A DNA stretch of 50,039 bases from Lutibacter agarilyticus. Its GTDB lineage: Bacteria > Bacteroidota > Bacteroidia > Flavobacteriales > Flavobacteriaceae. The notes beneath the pieces are model-generated. The model made no database searches. It was given only the letters and a program-made list of their open reading frames with translations, and had not been told where the DNA came from. The stretch is from assembly GCF_900188235.1 (NCBI RefSeq), contig NZ_FZNT01000014.1:1-50039 (forward strand), in the 5' to 3' direction. This document shows, in pieces, positions 1-6,664 of this stretch (positions are counted from its first letter, which is position 1; each line of letters starts with the position of its first letter). The translations under genes were made by a program, and so were the position numbers.

Positions 1-162
1 GTTGTAATTATAATTGTTAGTTTAATTCAGCATAAAGGAAAAGATGATGAAAAAGCAATTGAAATTACAAAGGAATTATTTAAAACAAGTCCGTTGTTTA
101 ACATTGGCTCATTTGCAGTTATGTTAGTATTAGTTGCTTTATACGCTGTTTTTTGGAAATAG
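1..162 (+). CDS. C-terminal end of a sodium:solute symporter-like protein (partial)
   Basis: An open frame enters from the left edge and ends at TAG 160-162, giving 53 residues. It shows a hydrophobic stretch, a charged loop (HKGKDDEKAIE), a short segment TSPLFNIGSF and a last membrane helix ending in ALYAVFWK. This helix, charged loop, 'FKTSPxFNxG', helix, 'FW' layout is typical of the C-terminus of Bacteroidota SSS-family sodium/sugar cotransporters. The substrate cannot be read from this tail. A strong terminator follows 20 bases downstream, so the gene is last in its transcript. Family call is by remembered resemblance only. Confidence 0.5.
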   Translation, partial: VVIIIVSLIQHKGKDDEKAIEITKELFKTSPLFNIGSFAVMLVLVALYAVFWK

Positions 163-181
163 AAATAGTTATATATAATTT

Positions 182-210
182 AAAAGAGTTGGTGAAAGCC
201 AACTCTTTTT
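182..210 (+). terminator. Rho-independent terminator after the symporter
   Basis: An 11-bp arm (182-192) pairs with 199-209 around a 6-base loop and ends in a T run. It lies just after the symporter stop and closes that transcript. Confidence 0.85.
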
Positions 211-257
211 GTTTTAAAGCGGACTATTAAGTGCGAGATTTTAATATATATGAGTTA

Positions 258-438
258 AAGCCGCTAACGTTTTGTTGGAAACTTCAAAAACACCAGTTTA
301 TTACTTCAGAAGAATTTGCTGAATACAGTTGGATTAACCTATAAATTGTCACAGAATATCTTCAAAAAGTATCATAATACAATTCCTTATACTCCTTTTT
401 TATATGTTTTAACATATAAAAAGTGTATTTTATTTTAG
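258..438 (+). pseudogene. Decayed AraC-type HTH regulator fragment (tentative)
   Basis: Two overlapping frames read together like the C-terminal helix-turn-helix of an AraC regulator. Frame 258 gives ...QFITSEEFAEY. From about 325 the +1 frame gives VGLTYKLSQNIFKKYHNTIP..., ending at TAG 436-438. The 'FKKYHNTIPYTPF' segment matches the usual 'FKKxxGxTPxxY' shape. A frameshift near 320-330 and the lack of a start show it is a remnant. The fragment is short, so the assignment is uncertain. Confidence 0.35.
401..418. promoter_or_regulatory. Operator O1 of the hip operon
   Basis: Perfect palindrome TATATGTT-TT-AACATATA with 8-bp arms and a 2-bp spacer, centred at 409.5. It shares the TATATGT/ACATATA core with the site at 441-458. 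HipB binding is inferred from position and symmetry. Confidence 0.65.
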
Positions 439-440
439 AA

Positions 441-458
441 TATATGTAAATACATATA
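441..458. promoter_or_regulatory. Operator O2 of the hip operon
   Basis: Perfect palindrome TATATGTA-AA-TACATATA centred at 449.5, exactly 40 bp after O1. It lies just upstream of the -7 element at 465-472, where bound HipB would block RNA polymerase. Confidence 0.7.
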
Positions 459-464
459 ATTTAG

Positions 465-472
465 TATATTTG
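465..472 (+). promoter_or_regulatory. -7 element of the hipBST promoter
   Basis: TATATTTG is an exact match to the flavobacterial TAnnTTTG -7 element. It lies between O2 and O3, with a predicted start near 478 and a 5' leader of about 20 bases. No clear -33 TTG is present. Confidence 0.5.
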
Positions 473-480
473 CATTAAAT

Positions 481-498
481 TATACTTAAAAGCATATA
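481..498. promoter_or_regulatory. Operator O3 of the hip operon (imperfect)
   Basis: TATACTTA-AA-AGCATATA keeps the outer TATA/TATA half-sites of O1 and O2 but is degenerate inside. Its centre, 489.5, is again exactly 40 bp from O2. It abuts the hipB start codon at 499. Confidence 0.45.
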
Positions 499-717
499 AT
501 GAAGGATTTAGCACAATTTGTAAAAGAGCGCAGAAAAGAAGTGAATTTAACTCAGGAAGAATTTGCAGAAAGAACTGGTGTTGCTTTAACGGTCATCCGA
601 AAAATTGAACAGGGAAAAACGAACCTCAATATGGATAAAGTAAATTTGGTCCTAAAAATGTTTGGACACCAATTGGCTCCAGTAAGTTTAAAAGTAAATA
701 AAGAACCTAATAATTAA
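499..717 (+). CDS. hipB: HipB-like antitoxin / XRE-family autorepressor
   Basis: A 72-residue DNA-binding protein. Residues about 5-60 form an XRE/HTH_3 domain (LTQEEFAERTGVALTVIRKIEQGK is the helix-turn-helix core), with a short polar tail. In HipBA and HipBST systems HipB binds operator palindromes and represses the operon. In HipBST the neutralising role is assigned mainly to HipS. The gene is first of three, 3 bases before hipS, and its start follows directly on operator O3. The compact length fits the family. Role assignment rests on domain and gene order; the operators upstream support autoregulation. Confidence 0.85.
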   Translation: MKDLAQFVKERRKEVNLTQEEFAERTGVALTVIRKIEQGKTNLNMDKVNLVLKMFGHQLAPVSLKVNKEPNN

Positions 718-720
718 CCG

Positions 721-1056
721 ATGAGAAGCGCTGAAATATTTTACGATACAATCCTTGCTGGAAAATTAGTGGAAACAGATGATGGGGAATATGCATTTAC
801 GTACACAAGTGAATATGTAAAGAATTTCCCTAATCAATTTATCACATTTACGTTACCTGTAAGAAAGGAACCTTATAAAAGCAATAGATTATTTCCTTTT
901 TTCGAGGGACTTATTCCTGAAGGTTGGTTATTAAATATTGCTTCAAAAAATTGGAAAATTAACCCAAATGACAGAATGGGATTATTATTAGCGTGTTGTC
1001 AAAATTGCATTGGAGCTGTGAGTATTCAACCAATAAAGGAAGAAAATGAAGAATAA
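721..1056 (+). CDS. hipS: HipS-like protein (HipA N-terminal subdomain as a separate protein)
   Basis: A 111-residue protein matching the N-terminal subdomain that precedes the kinase in full-length HipA (couple_hipA). The hallmark region is NRLFPFFEGLIPEGWLL followed by ...DRMGLLLACCQNCIGAVSIQP. In classical HipA this is fused to the kinase; here it is a free ORF between hipB and the kinase gene. This is the HipBST arrangement, in which HipS acts as the antitoxin of HipT. It overlaps hipT by 11 bp (1046-1056), consistent with translational coupling. The antitoxin role is inferred from family knowledge. The alternative is a split hipA from one frameshift, but both ORFs have clean ends and starts, and the kinase carries its own N-terminal zinc-ribbon-like segment. 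Confidence 0.85.
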   Translation: MRSAEIFYDTILAGKLVETDDGEYAFTYTSEYVKNFPNQFITFTLPVRKEPYKSNRLFPFFEGLIPEGWLLNIASKNWKINPNDRMGLLLACCQNCIGAVSIQPIKEENEE

Positions 1057-1978
1057 GTGTTTATATTGTTATCAAAATTTGACTACTGAAACTGACTATC
1101 ACGAAAAGTGCAGTCTTATTTTTTTTGGAACAAAGCAAACTCCAAAACTGGAATATACATTTGACCAAATGTCTGAGTTAGCCAAAAATGTGGTGGAGCG
1201 CAGTGTTTCAGTGCCAGGAGTTCAGCCTAAATTATCGATGTCTTTTAATGAGGAAACAAAAGATCAAAGATTAACTGTTGTAGGTGCTTTAGGAGGAAAC
1301 TATATTTTTAAGCCACCTTCATTGGAATATCCTGAAATGCCACAAAATGAACATTTAACAATGCGATTGGCTGAATATTTAAAAATCAAGACTGTTCCAT
1401 CCTCTTTAATCAGATTGAAATCTGGAGAATTATCATACATCACAAAACGAATTGATAGAGCCGAAGATGGGAAAAAAACACATATGATTGATATGTTTCA
1501 AATAACAGAAGCTTATGATAAATATAAAAGTTCTATGGAAAAAGTTGGCAACGCTTTAGGCCAATTTTCAAGTAATACATTATTAGATAAATTATTCTTT
1601 TTTGAATTGACATTATTTAGTTTTTTAACAGGAAATAATGATATGCATTTAAAAAATTTTTCAATGATTGAAAGTGCTTCTGGTTGGATATTAGCACCTG
1701 CTTATGATTTGTTGAATGTGGCCATTGCAAATCCTGAAGACAAAGAAGAATTAGCATTGACATTATGCGGGAAAAAGAAAAAATTTACAAAAGAACATTT
1801 TGTAAGTTTTGGACAAGGTCTGGGGTTAAGTCAAAAGCAATTAGCTAGTGTATTTAATCGTTTTCAAAAAAATAAAAACGGAATGATAAAAATGATTCAA
1901 AATTCATTCTTATCTAAAAAAATGAAACTAGCATATATTGAAATTTTAGAAGAACGATTTTTAAGGTTATTTATCTAA
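1046..1978 (+). CDS. hipT: HipT-like serine/threonine kinase toxin
   Basis: A 310-residue HipA_C-type kinase. Residues 5-22 carry a CxxC...HxxC zinc-ribbon-like motif (C5, C8, H19, C22). A conserved loop reads ERSVSVPGVQPKLS (52-64), with S53/S55 in the position of the autophosphorylated 'SxS' of HipT proteins. K89 (YIFKP) is the likely ATP-binding lysine. GNNDMHLKNF (196-205) holds catalytic D199, and APAYDLLN supplies the metal-binding D221. HipA phosphorylates glutamyl-tRNA synthetase and HipT tryptophanyl-tRNA synthetase; the target here is unknown. All key kinase residues are present, so the toxin looks intact. The N-terminal HipA subdomain is missing and is supplied by the upstream gene. 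Confidence 0.88.
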   Translation: MKNKCLYCYQNLTTETDYHEKCSLIFFGTKQTPKLEYTFDQMSELAKNVVERSVSVPGVQPKLSMSFNEETKDQRLTVVGALGGNYIFKPPSLEYPEMPQNEHLTMRLAEYLKIKTVPSSLIRLKSGELSYITKRIDRAEDGKKTHMIDMFQITEAYDKYKSSMEKVGNALGQFSSNTLLDKLFFFELTLFSFLTGNNDMHLKNFSMIESASGWILAPAYDLLNVAIANPEDKEELALTLCGKKKKFTKEHFVSFGQGLGLSQKQLASVFNRFQKNKNGMIKMIQNSFLSKKMKLAYIEILEERFLRLFI

Positions 1979-2086
1979 AACGGAATCATAAAATTTAATA
2001 TGATTTGACACCATTTAATCAGTCAAAAACCGTATATTTATTCCTTAATAGAAAGTCAATTTCTACAAAACTAATTTAACCTTTAT

Positions 2087-2104
2087 GGTAGTTAAATAAC
2101 TACC
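2087..2104. repeat. 18-bp perfect palindrome downstream of hipT
   Basis: GGTAGTTA-AA-TAACTACC has 8-bp arms and a 2-bp spacer, the same geometry as the hip operators but a different sequence. There is no T run, so it is not an obvious terminator. Function unknown. Confidence 0.4.
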
Positions 2105-2153
2105 TCAAATTCTTTGACATCTCTTAAATACTATAAAAACTAGGGTATTTGAA

Positions 2154-2178
2154 ACAGGTTTGAATCCTGCCGGGGTCA
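2154..2178 (+). pseudogene. tRNA 3'-end remnant (probable att scar)
   Basis: The sequence reads as a T-stem/loop plus acceptor strand: ACAGG, loop TTTGAAT, CCTGC, then CGGGGTC and discriminator A. The loop has T where the invariant C56 should be and the outer stem pair is broken. No matching 5' half (GACCCCG...) precedes it. Such scars are left by elements that integrate at tRNA 3' ends. An integrase remnant starts about 200 bp downstream in the same orientation. Confidence 0.5.
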
Positions 2179-2202
2179 CTAGAGTAACAATCAAATAAGC
2201 CC

Positions 2203-2240
2203 AAATCCTTGTAAATCCTATGTTTTACAAGGATTTTTTA
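2203..2240 (+). terminator. Terminator hairpin after the tRNA remnant
   Basis: A 13-bp arm (2203-2215) pairs with 2224-2236 and is followed by a T-rich run. It sits where the terminator of a tRNA gene would lie. Confidence 0.7.
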
Positions 2241-2384
2241 TTTTTAGATTACTAGACTATTTAATTTCATATATTTGGTCAACAAAAAATATCGCGGTCA
2301 ACACTGTTGACCAGTAGGCCAAAAACCCATAGTTGATTTGACTTTCGTCTTAAACAAAGTTTAACTTAGAAAAAGACGACAACT

Positions 2385-2564
2385 ATGAAAACATCATCAA
2401 CCTTTTCTATCCTTATTTGGATAAATGCTTCACGTGCTAAAAATAATGTAGCTGAAATATTTGCTAGAGTAACAGTTAATCAAAAACGTGCTAATATTAG
2501 CTTGAAACGTAAAATTGACATTAACTTTTGGGATAAAAATAAATCTAAAGCTAAAGGAGCGTAG
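2385..2564 (+). pseudogene. Truncated tyrosine recombinase, N-terminal arm-binding domain (copy 1)
   Basis: A 59-codon ORF with the start typical of Bacteroidota tyrosine recombinases (FSILIWINASRAKNN.AEIFARVTVNQKR...ISLKRKI...FWDKNK). It stops at TAG 2562-2564 right after the arm-type DNA-binding segment, so the catalytic domain with its R-H-R-Y residues is absent. The ORF and its 45-bp upstream region recur at about 6622-6830. It cannot catalyse recombination and marks an old integration event next to the tRNA scar. Confidence 0.8.
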
Positions 2565-2936
2565 TTGAAGTTATTCGAAGGATAATTTTGGATCTCATTA
2601 TTACACTTTACTTACCCTCAACTAACTGAATTTTCAGCTACAAAACACCAAACCCAACCAAAATGATATAAGTTACACTTAAAATAATAAATTTGATTTA
2701 AATTAGTAGTTCAAAAAATTGCAATCAATACAATCATCTATTTTAAACTAAAGTATTTGTTTATACGTTTTGGGTAAATAATTATCAGTGATTTCGCATT
2801 GGTTATAACAAGTTGTAGCTAATTTGAACATATTACAATTCATCCAGAATATTCAACAATTCAGAGAAAGGGAATTTGTATTTTAAAAAGATAATTAGAC
2901 TTTTGAAAATGTATTTCTAAATTTAAGAGAATCATT
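2565..2936. other. Non-coding accessory DNA before the serine hydrolase
   Basis: No convincing gene, hairpin terminator or promoter consensus is seen. A segment at about 2803-2830 (GGTTATAACAAGTTGTAGC) loosely resembles the ACAACA-type sequences found at 3962-3993 and 6218-6248, discussed as possible cassette boundaries. Confidence 0.4.
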
Positions 2937-3962
2937 ATGAATAAAAAAAAGTTAATTCTTAGAATAGTATTATTTGTTTCAACTATTACCTCTTTGTTTT
3001 TTGTGCCCTGGTTACTTGTAAAAGCGTGGATACTTCCGTTACCTGATTCAGTTCAAGAACAGTTAGATGAAGGAGTAAACCACGGATTTGAAGGAATAAT
3101 TGCTTATGTAGACCAAAAAGGAAAGACTTCAGAATATTATGCAGCTGGTTGGTATAATAGAGAATCCAAAATACCCGCCAAACCAAAAGCTTTATTTAAA
3201 ATTGCGAGTATTAGTAAGTTATACGATGCTGTTGCTGTTACCAAATTGGTATATGCTGGACGACTTGATTTAGATAAAACTATTGAGGATTATTTACCTG
3301 AACTGGTGGGCAGAATTGAAAACGCTGACAAAATAACCTTAAAATTAATGATACAGCATAGAAGTGGAATTCCAAATTTTACAGATGCTCCAAAATTTTG
3401 GGAAGCTCCTACTGAGTCTTATGAAGAAAGCCTAGCATTGATTTTAGACAAACCGGCAAATTTTAAACCTGATAGTGATTACGAATATTGCAATACAAAT
3501 TATCTATTATTAAATAAAATTATGGATAATGAACTAGGTTATAACAACTTCATTTATATTCAAGAAGAGATTTTGGATCCTTTAAATTTAAAAAATACTT
3601 TCCGATCTTTAAGTGACGTAAATGTTAATAATGTAATGAGTGGTTATCATATTGGTTACCCTCATGATTTAAAAACTAACGATTATGGAATGCACGCTAC
3701 AGCAAAAGACGTAGGAAAATTTCTAAGAGCATTAAATGATGGATCTTTATTTAAAGAAGGTGAAAAAGAAATATATGATTCCGTTTACAAATATGAACAT
3801 TCTGGTTGGGTTCCAGGGTATCAGAGCTTTGCCAAGTATTATAAAGACATTGATGCAGTTATTGTTGTTTTCTATAGCACAACAGATCCAAAACTTTACA
3901 ATTGGAATTTATCTGAAATTATAAACAAAAGAATTAAGAAAATAATTAGAAATAAAAACTAG
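2937..3962 (+). CDS. Serine hydrolase, beta-lactamase/penicillin-binding class C family
   Basis: A 341-residue protein with an N-terminal signal anchor (residues 5-33), placing it outside the cytoplasmic membrane. All three family motifs are visible: SxxK as SISK with nucleophile S91 and K94, YxN as YCN at 184-186, and HxG as HSG at 288-290. The family includes AmpC beta-lactamases, D-Ala-D-Ala carboxypeptidases, esterases and D-amino-acid peptidases, so the substrate cannot be assigned. It stands alone between the integrase remnants as apparent cargo. A call of antibiotic resistance would be overreach. Confidence 0.8.
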   Translation: MNKKKLILRIVLFVSTITSLFFVPWLLVKAWILPLPDSVQEQLDEGVNHGFEGIIAYVDQKGKTSEYYAAGWYNRESKIPAKPKALFKIASISKLYDAVAVTKLVYAGRLDLDKTIEDYLPELVGRIENADKITLKLMIQHRSGIPNFTDAPKFWEAPTESYEESLALILDKPANFKPDSDYEYCNTNYLLLNKIMDNELGYNNFIYIQEEILDPLNLKNTFRSLSDVNVNNVMSGYHIGYPHDLKTNDYGMHATAKDVGKFLRALNDGSLFKEGEKEIYDSVYKYEHSGWVPGYQSFAKYYKDIDAVIVVFYSTTDPKLYNWNLSEIINKRIKKIIRNKN

Positions 3963-4087
3963 CTACAACACCGCATATACTTTATTGCTAGTAAAAGCAG
4001 ATTTACGAAAATCCTATTTCCTATTGGGTTTTTATTTGCTAAATTAGTGCTTTAAACACGCAACAAAATATATTCAAACACGTTAAA

Positions 4088-4128
4088 AAAACAATGCCTA
4101 GCTAGGAATAGCTAAGCATTGTTTTTTT
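4088..4128. terminator. Bidirectional terminator
   Basis: Arms AAACAATGCCTAGCTA and TAGCTAAGCATTGTTT pair with one mismatch around GGAA. A-rich and T-rich flanks allow termination on both strands. Confidence 0.75.
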
Positions 4129-4142
4129 ATGAAACAGACGTT

Positions 4143-4232
4143 TTAAATATAAGAAACAAAAAAACTAACCACTGCACCAATAACAGCTATAACAATGGTA
4201 AAAACCACATCTTGCGAAATAATATTTAAAAT
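4143..4232 (-). repeat. Small membrane-peptide remnant, copy 1
   Basis: The minus strand reads ILNIISQDVVFTIVIAVIGA followed by VVSFFVSYI and a stop at 4145-4143. No in-frame ATG is found. The core 4151-4209 is closely repeated at 6499-6553, where it also encodes FTIV(M)AVIGAV(I)SF on the minus strand. Conservation of the hydrophobic reading frame in both copies suggests descent from a real small membrane protein of unknown function. Confidence 0.5.
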
Positions 4233-4415
4233 TATGGGTCTTAATATATATGATAAGGTTTCAAGTGAAATCTAAATTTTTTGAAATTAACAATAATCAT
4301 ATTTTATAAACTCTTTTTTGTTAAATTAGTACTCTAAAAAGTGTAAAATCAAAAATAATAAAATAGATATAAGAAACTTTTATCTAGGATAATTTAATCT
4401 AGACAAGCATAATTA

Positions 4416-5003
4416 TCATAAGCATATAACAAAGTTGTAATGTTCATAGGAGTGGGAATAGATTTCGAATACTGTTCCAAAAGGATCTTCAACGTAACAC
4501 ATACGATACGGTTTTTCTCCTAGATAATACTCTCTAATTGGCATTCTTTGTTTACCTCCAGCATCTACAATTTTTTTAACAAGTCCTTCAACATCGGGGT
4601 CTTGTATTGAAAAGTGAAATAAACCTGAGCGAAATGGCTCAAAAACAGGCTCTTGTTCTTTACTCTCATTAAATTCGAAAAGTTCGAAACCAATCTTATC
4701 TCCCGTAGAAAGATGGGCGATTTTAAATGTTCCCCATCCTTCGCCAAAAACATCAATACACATTTGACCAATAGCTGTTTCATTTTCTTCTTTTACTATT
4801 GTTGGTTCCATAATAACATAAAACCCTAATACTTCAGTATAAAACTTAACCGCTTCTTCAATGTTTGGAACAGTGATTCCAATGTGAGAAAATGTTTTAG
4901 GGTAAGGTTCTACAGATTCATTTAAATTACTCATTTTGTTTTGTGAATAACTAAAAGTTGATAACATTAATATGAAAACAACTATTGCATAATTCTTGTT
5001 CAT
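4416..5003 (-). CDS. Secreted VOC-family (glyoxalase-like) protein
   Basis: A 195-residue protein with signal peptide MNKNYAIVVFILMLSTFSYS, then one vicinal-oxygen-chelate module pair. The first half begins FSHIGITVPNIEEAVKFYTEVLGF and the second SGLFHFSIQDPDVEGLVKKIV, ending in VEDPFGTVFEIYSHS. H40 (SHIGI) and E180 (FEIYSHS) are likely metal ligands. The family covers glyoxalase I, extradiol dioxygenases and resistance proteins. Secretion is unusual for glyoxalase I, so no substrate is assigned. It is transcribed alone on the minus strand. Confidence 0.75.
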   Translation of the reverse strand: MNKNYAIVVFILMLSTFSYSQNKMSNLNESVEPYPKTFSHIGITVPNIEEAVKFYTEVLGFYVIMEPTIVKEENETAIGQMCIDVFGEGWGTFKIAHLSTGDKIGFELFEFNESKEQEPVFEPFRSGLFHFSIQDPDVEGLVKKIVDAGGKQRMPIREYYLGEKPYRMCYVEDPFGTVFEIYSHSYEHYNFVICL

Positions 5004-5323
5004 TATTTATTCTTTTAAATTTGACGTAAAATATAGACATAAATCAAAGAAAAACAAGATGTTACATTGATTGCATATAGTTATGTAAATGTGTATTATT
5101 AAGATTTTCAGTAGTTTATAGATTAAAAAAAATGAAAAAAATGAAATGAAAAAAACAATGGGGTAACAATGCACATAAAAACAGCTTCATTTAGTTAAAT
5201 ATAATGTTTCTAAACCTAAAAATTATTAAATTTAACACTCGGAAAATATCGTTTTCAAAAAAAACGCTATTTTTTATCCCTTTAACCGTTACTATCCATT
5301 AAAAACAAAAGATTGTCTAATAA
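5004..5323. other. Divergent intergenic region
   Basis: This AT-rich stretch separates the VOC gene (minus) from the phosphatase gene (plus) and must hold both promoters; no clean TTG/TAnnTTTG pair was found. It contains one hairpin at 5243-5275. Confidence 0.5.
5243..5275 (+). terminator. Terminator-like hairpin upstream of the phosphatase
   Basis: AAAATATCGTTTT pairs with AAAACGCTATTTT with one mismatch, followed by T residues. No transcript ends clearly here, so it may be a relic or an attenuator. Confidence 0.4.
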
Positions 5324-6211
5324 ATGAAAATTAATAACATGAGAAAAATAATTATTATAACCGTAGCTATTTTCTTTTTGATTGGATGTAAGAATCGTTA
5401 TAGTAGTCCCAATCAAGATGATTTTATAAGGACAATATCACTTGAAGGACAAGACAACTTTCGTGACTTAGGAAACTATTTTACCACTAAAGGGAAAACA
5501 GTTCAGAAGAGAAAAATATATCGCTCAGGTACTTTATCACAAATAACTGAAGAGGATAAAGCTGTAATTCAAGAATTAGGAATTAAAACAGTGATAAATT
5601 TTCTTACGGAAGAAGAAATAGCAAAACGAGGAGCAGATAAGCTACCTAATAATGCAAAGTCTGTGTATTTACCTATATCAGGTGATAATGACGAAGCTTC
5701 AACAGTCTTGAAAGCAAGACAAACTGGGAACTTTTCTAAAGTACCTGTCGAATTAAATTATAACATTCATAAACTATTACCTGAGGTCGGGAAAGATTCA
5801 TATTATCAACTGTTTAAACTACTTGCAGATTCGTCGAATTATCCCGTTCTTTTTCATTGCTCACATGGCGTTCACAGAACCGGTACAGCAGCAGCTTTGT
5901 TGCTAAGCTTATTGGATGTTCCTTGGTCAGTAGTTGAAACGGATTATTTACTTTCAAACAAATGCAGACAGCGTAAGAGCCAAATGCGTATAAATCAACT
6001 TGATTCTATTGCTAGACATAATTTTGACACTTTGGATTTTAAAGAAAATAGAAAAAATATTGAAGCTTTTTACATATTACAAAGTGAATATATTCTTGGA
6101 ACGAAAAAGCATATTGAAGAAACATATGGCTCTTTTGACAAATATTTTGAACACATTGGACTGTCACAGAAAGAAATATTAGCGATAAAAAATAATTTAA
6201 TTCAAGAGTAA
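5324..6211 (+). CDS. Lipoprotein tyrosine/dual-specificity protein phosphatase
   Basis: A 295-residue protein. Residues 1-22 are a lipoprotein signal ending in LIGC with acylated C22; M6 (position 5339) is an alternative start. DNFRDLGNY (44-52) and IYRSGTLSQ (65-73) are the N-terminal signature of the tyrosine phosphatase family that includes bacterial PTPs (Y_phosphatase3). The catalytic P-loop is HCSHGVHRTG with nucleophile C179 and R185 (CX5R). Catalysis looks intact. Lipidation places it in the periplasm or at the outer membrane, so it may act on a phosphorylated small molecule rather than on cytoplasmic phosphotyrosine (inference). It is another isolated cargo gene. Confidence 0.8.
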   Translation: MKINNMRKIIIITVAIFFLIGCKNRYSSPNQDDFIRTISLEGQDNFRDLGNYFTTKGKTVQKRKIYRSGTLSQITEEDKAVIQELGIKTVINFLTEEEIAKRGADKLPNNAKSVYLPISGDNDEASTVLKARQTGNFSKVPVELNYNIHKLLPEVGKDSYYQLFKLLADSSNYPVLFHCSHGVHRTGTAAALLLSLLDVPWSVVETDYLLSNKCRQRKSQMRINQLDSIARHNFDTLDFKENRKNIEAFYILQSEYILGTKKHIEETYGSFDKYFEHIGLSQKEILAIKNNLIQE

Positions 6212-6664
6212 AAAAGCTTGGTAACAATAGTAATCGTTGTGCAAGGCACTAAAAAAATAGAAAACACACTTCAAAAGTTTCATTTCAAGGGGCTTTTGTC
6301 TGTTAAAAAAAATGAAGCACAACTTTTGCATCACTATTTACTTTTTTGGTAATGATTTTGATATTTCTGAATGTTCTAAGCCATAACTGAGAGGTTGTGA
6401 AATTCGCGTTTAAGAGAACTTTAGAATTTAATTTTACTATTCTAAATTATGAATAGTAATCGTTAAGATTTATCTCGAAACAACCTTTTCAAAGCACAAG
6501 AAACAAAAACTAATTACTGCACCAATAACAGCCATTACAATGGTGAAAATTACATGAATGAAGTTGATATTAAATACTGTAGATAAGAATGTGCACCCAA
6601 ACATACCTTTTTTTAGTTGTTGACTTTCGTTTTAAAAAAAGTTTAACTTAAAAAGACGGCAACT
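6212..6664. other. Intergenic accessory region
   Basis: Apart from the membrane-peptide remnant at 6470-6580 and the integrase upstream repeat from about 6622, nothing clear is seen. A GTAACAATAGTAATCGTTGT segment follows the phosphatase stop at about 6221. Confidence 0.5.
6470..6580 (-). repeat. Small membrane-peptide remnant, copy 2
   Basis: The minus strand reads VFNINFIHVIFTIVMAVIGA, then VISFCFLCFEKVVSR and a stop at 6472-6470. It is homologous to 4143-4232 over the hydrophobic core. No in-frame ATG close upstream. Confidence 0.5.

Larger units (their letters stand above)
3963..4415. other. Intergenic accessory region with terminator and peptide remnant
   Basis: It holds an imperfect inverted arm pair CTAGC...GCTAG right after the hydrolase stop (3960-3993), a bidirectional terminator and a minus-strand membrane-peptide remnant (4143-4232). 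Nothing recognisable is seen in 4235-4415. Confidence 0.5.

Noticed and set aside
721..1978. A single hipA gene broken by a frameshift
   Set aside because: Both ORFs have family-typical ends, and the second has its own CxxC start and SxS loop; gene order and overlap match HipBST. Kept as the alternative in the hipS entry.
2154..2178. Functional tRNA gene
   Set aside because: Only the 3' quarter is present, with a mutated T-loop and no D-arm, anticodon arm or 5' acceptor strand upstream.
2937..3962. Calling the class-C-like serine hydrolase an antibiotic-resistance beta-lactamase
   Set aside because: SxxK, YxN and HxG are shared with many esterases and peptidases; nothing specific to AmpC is visible.
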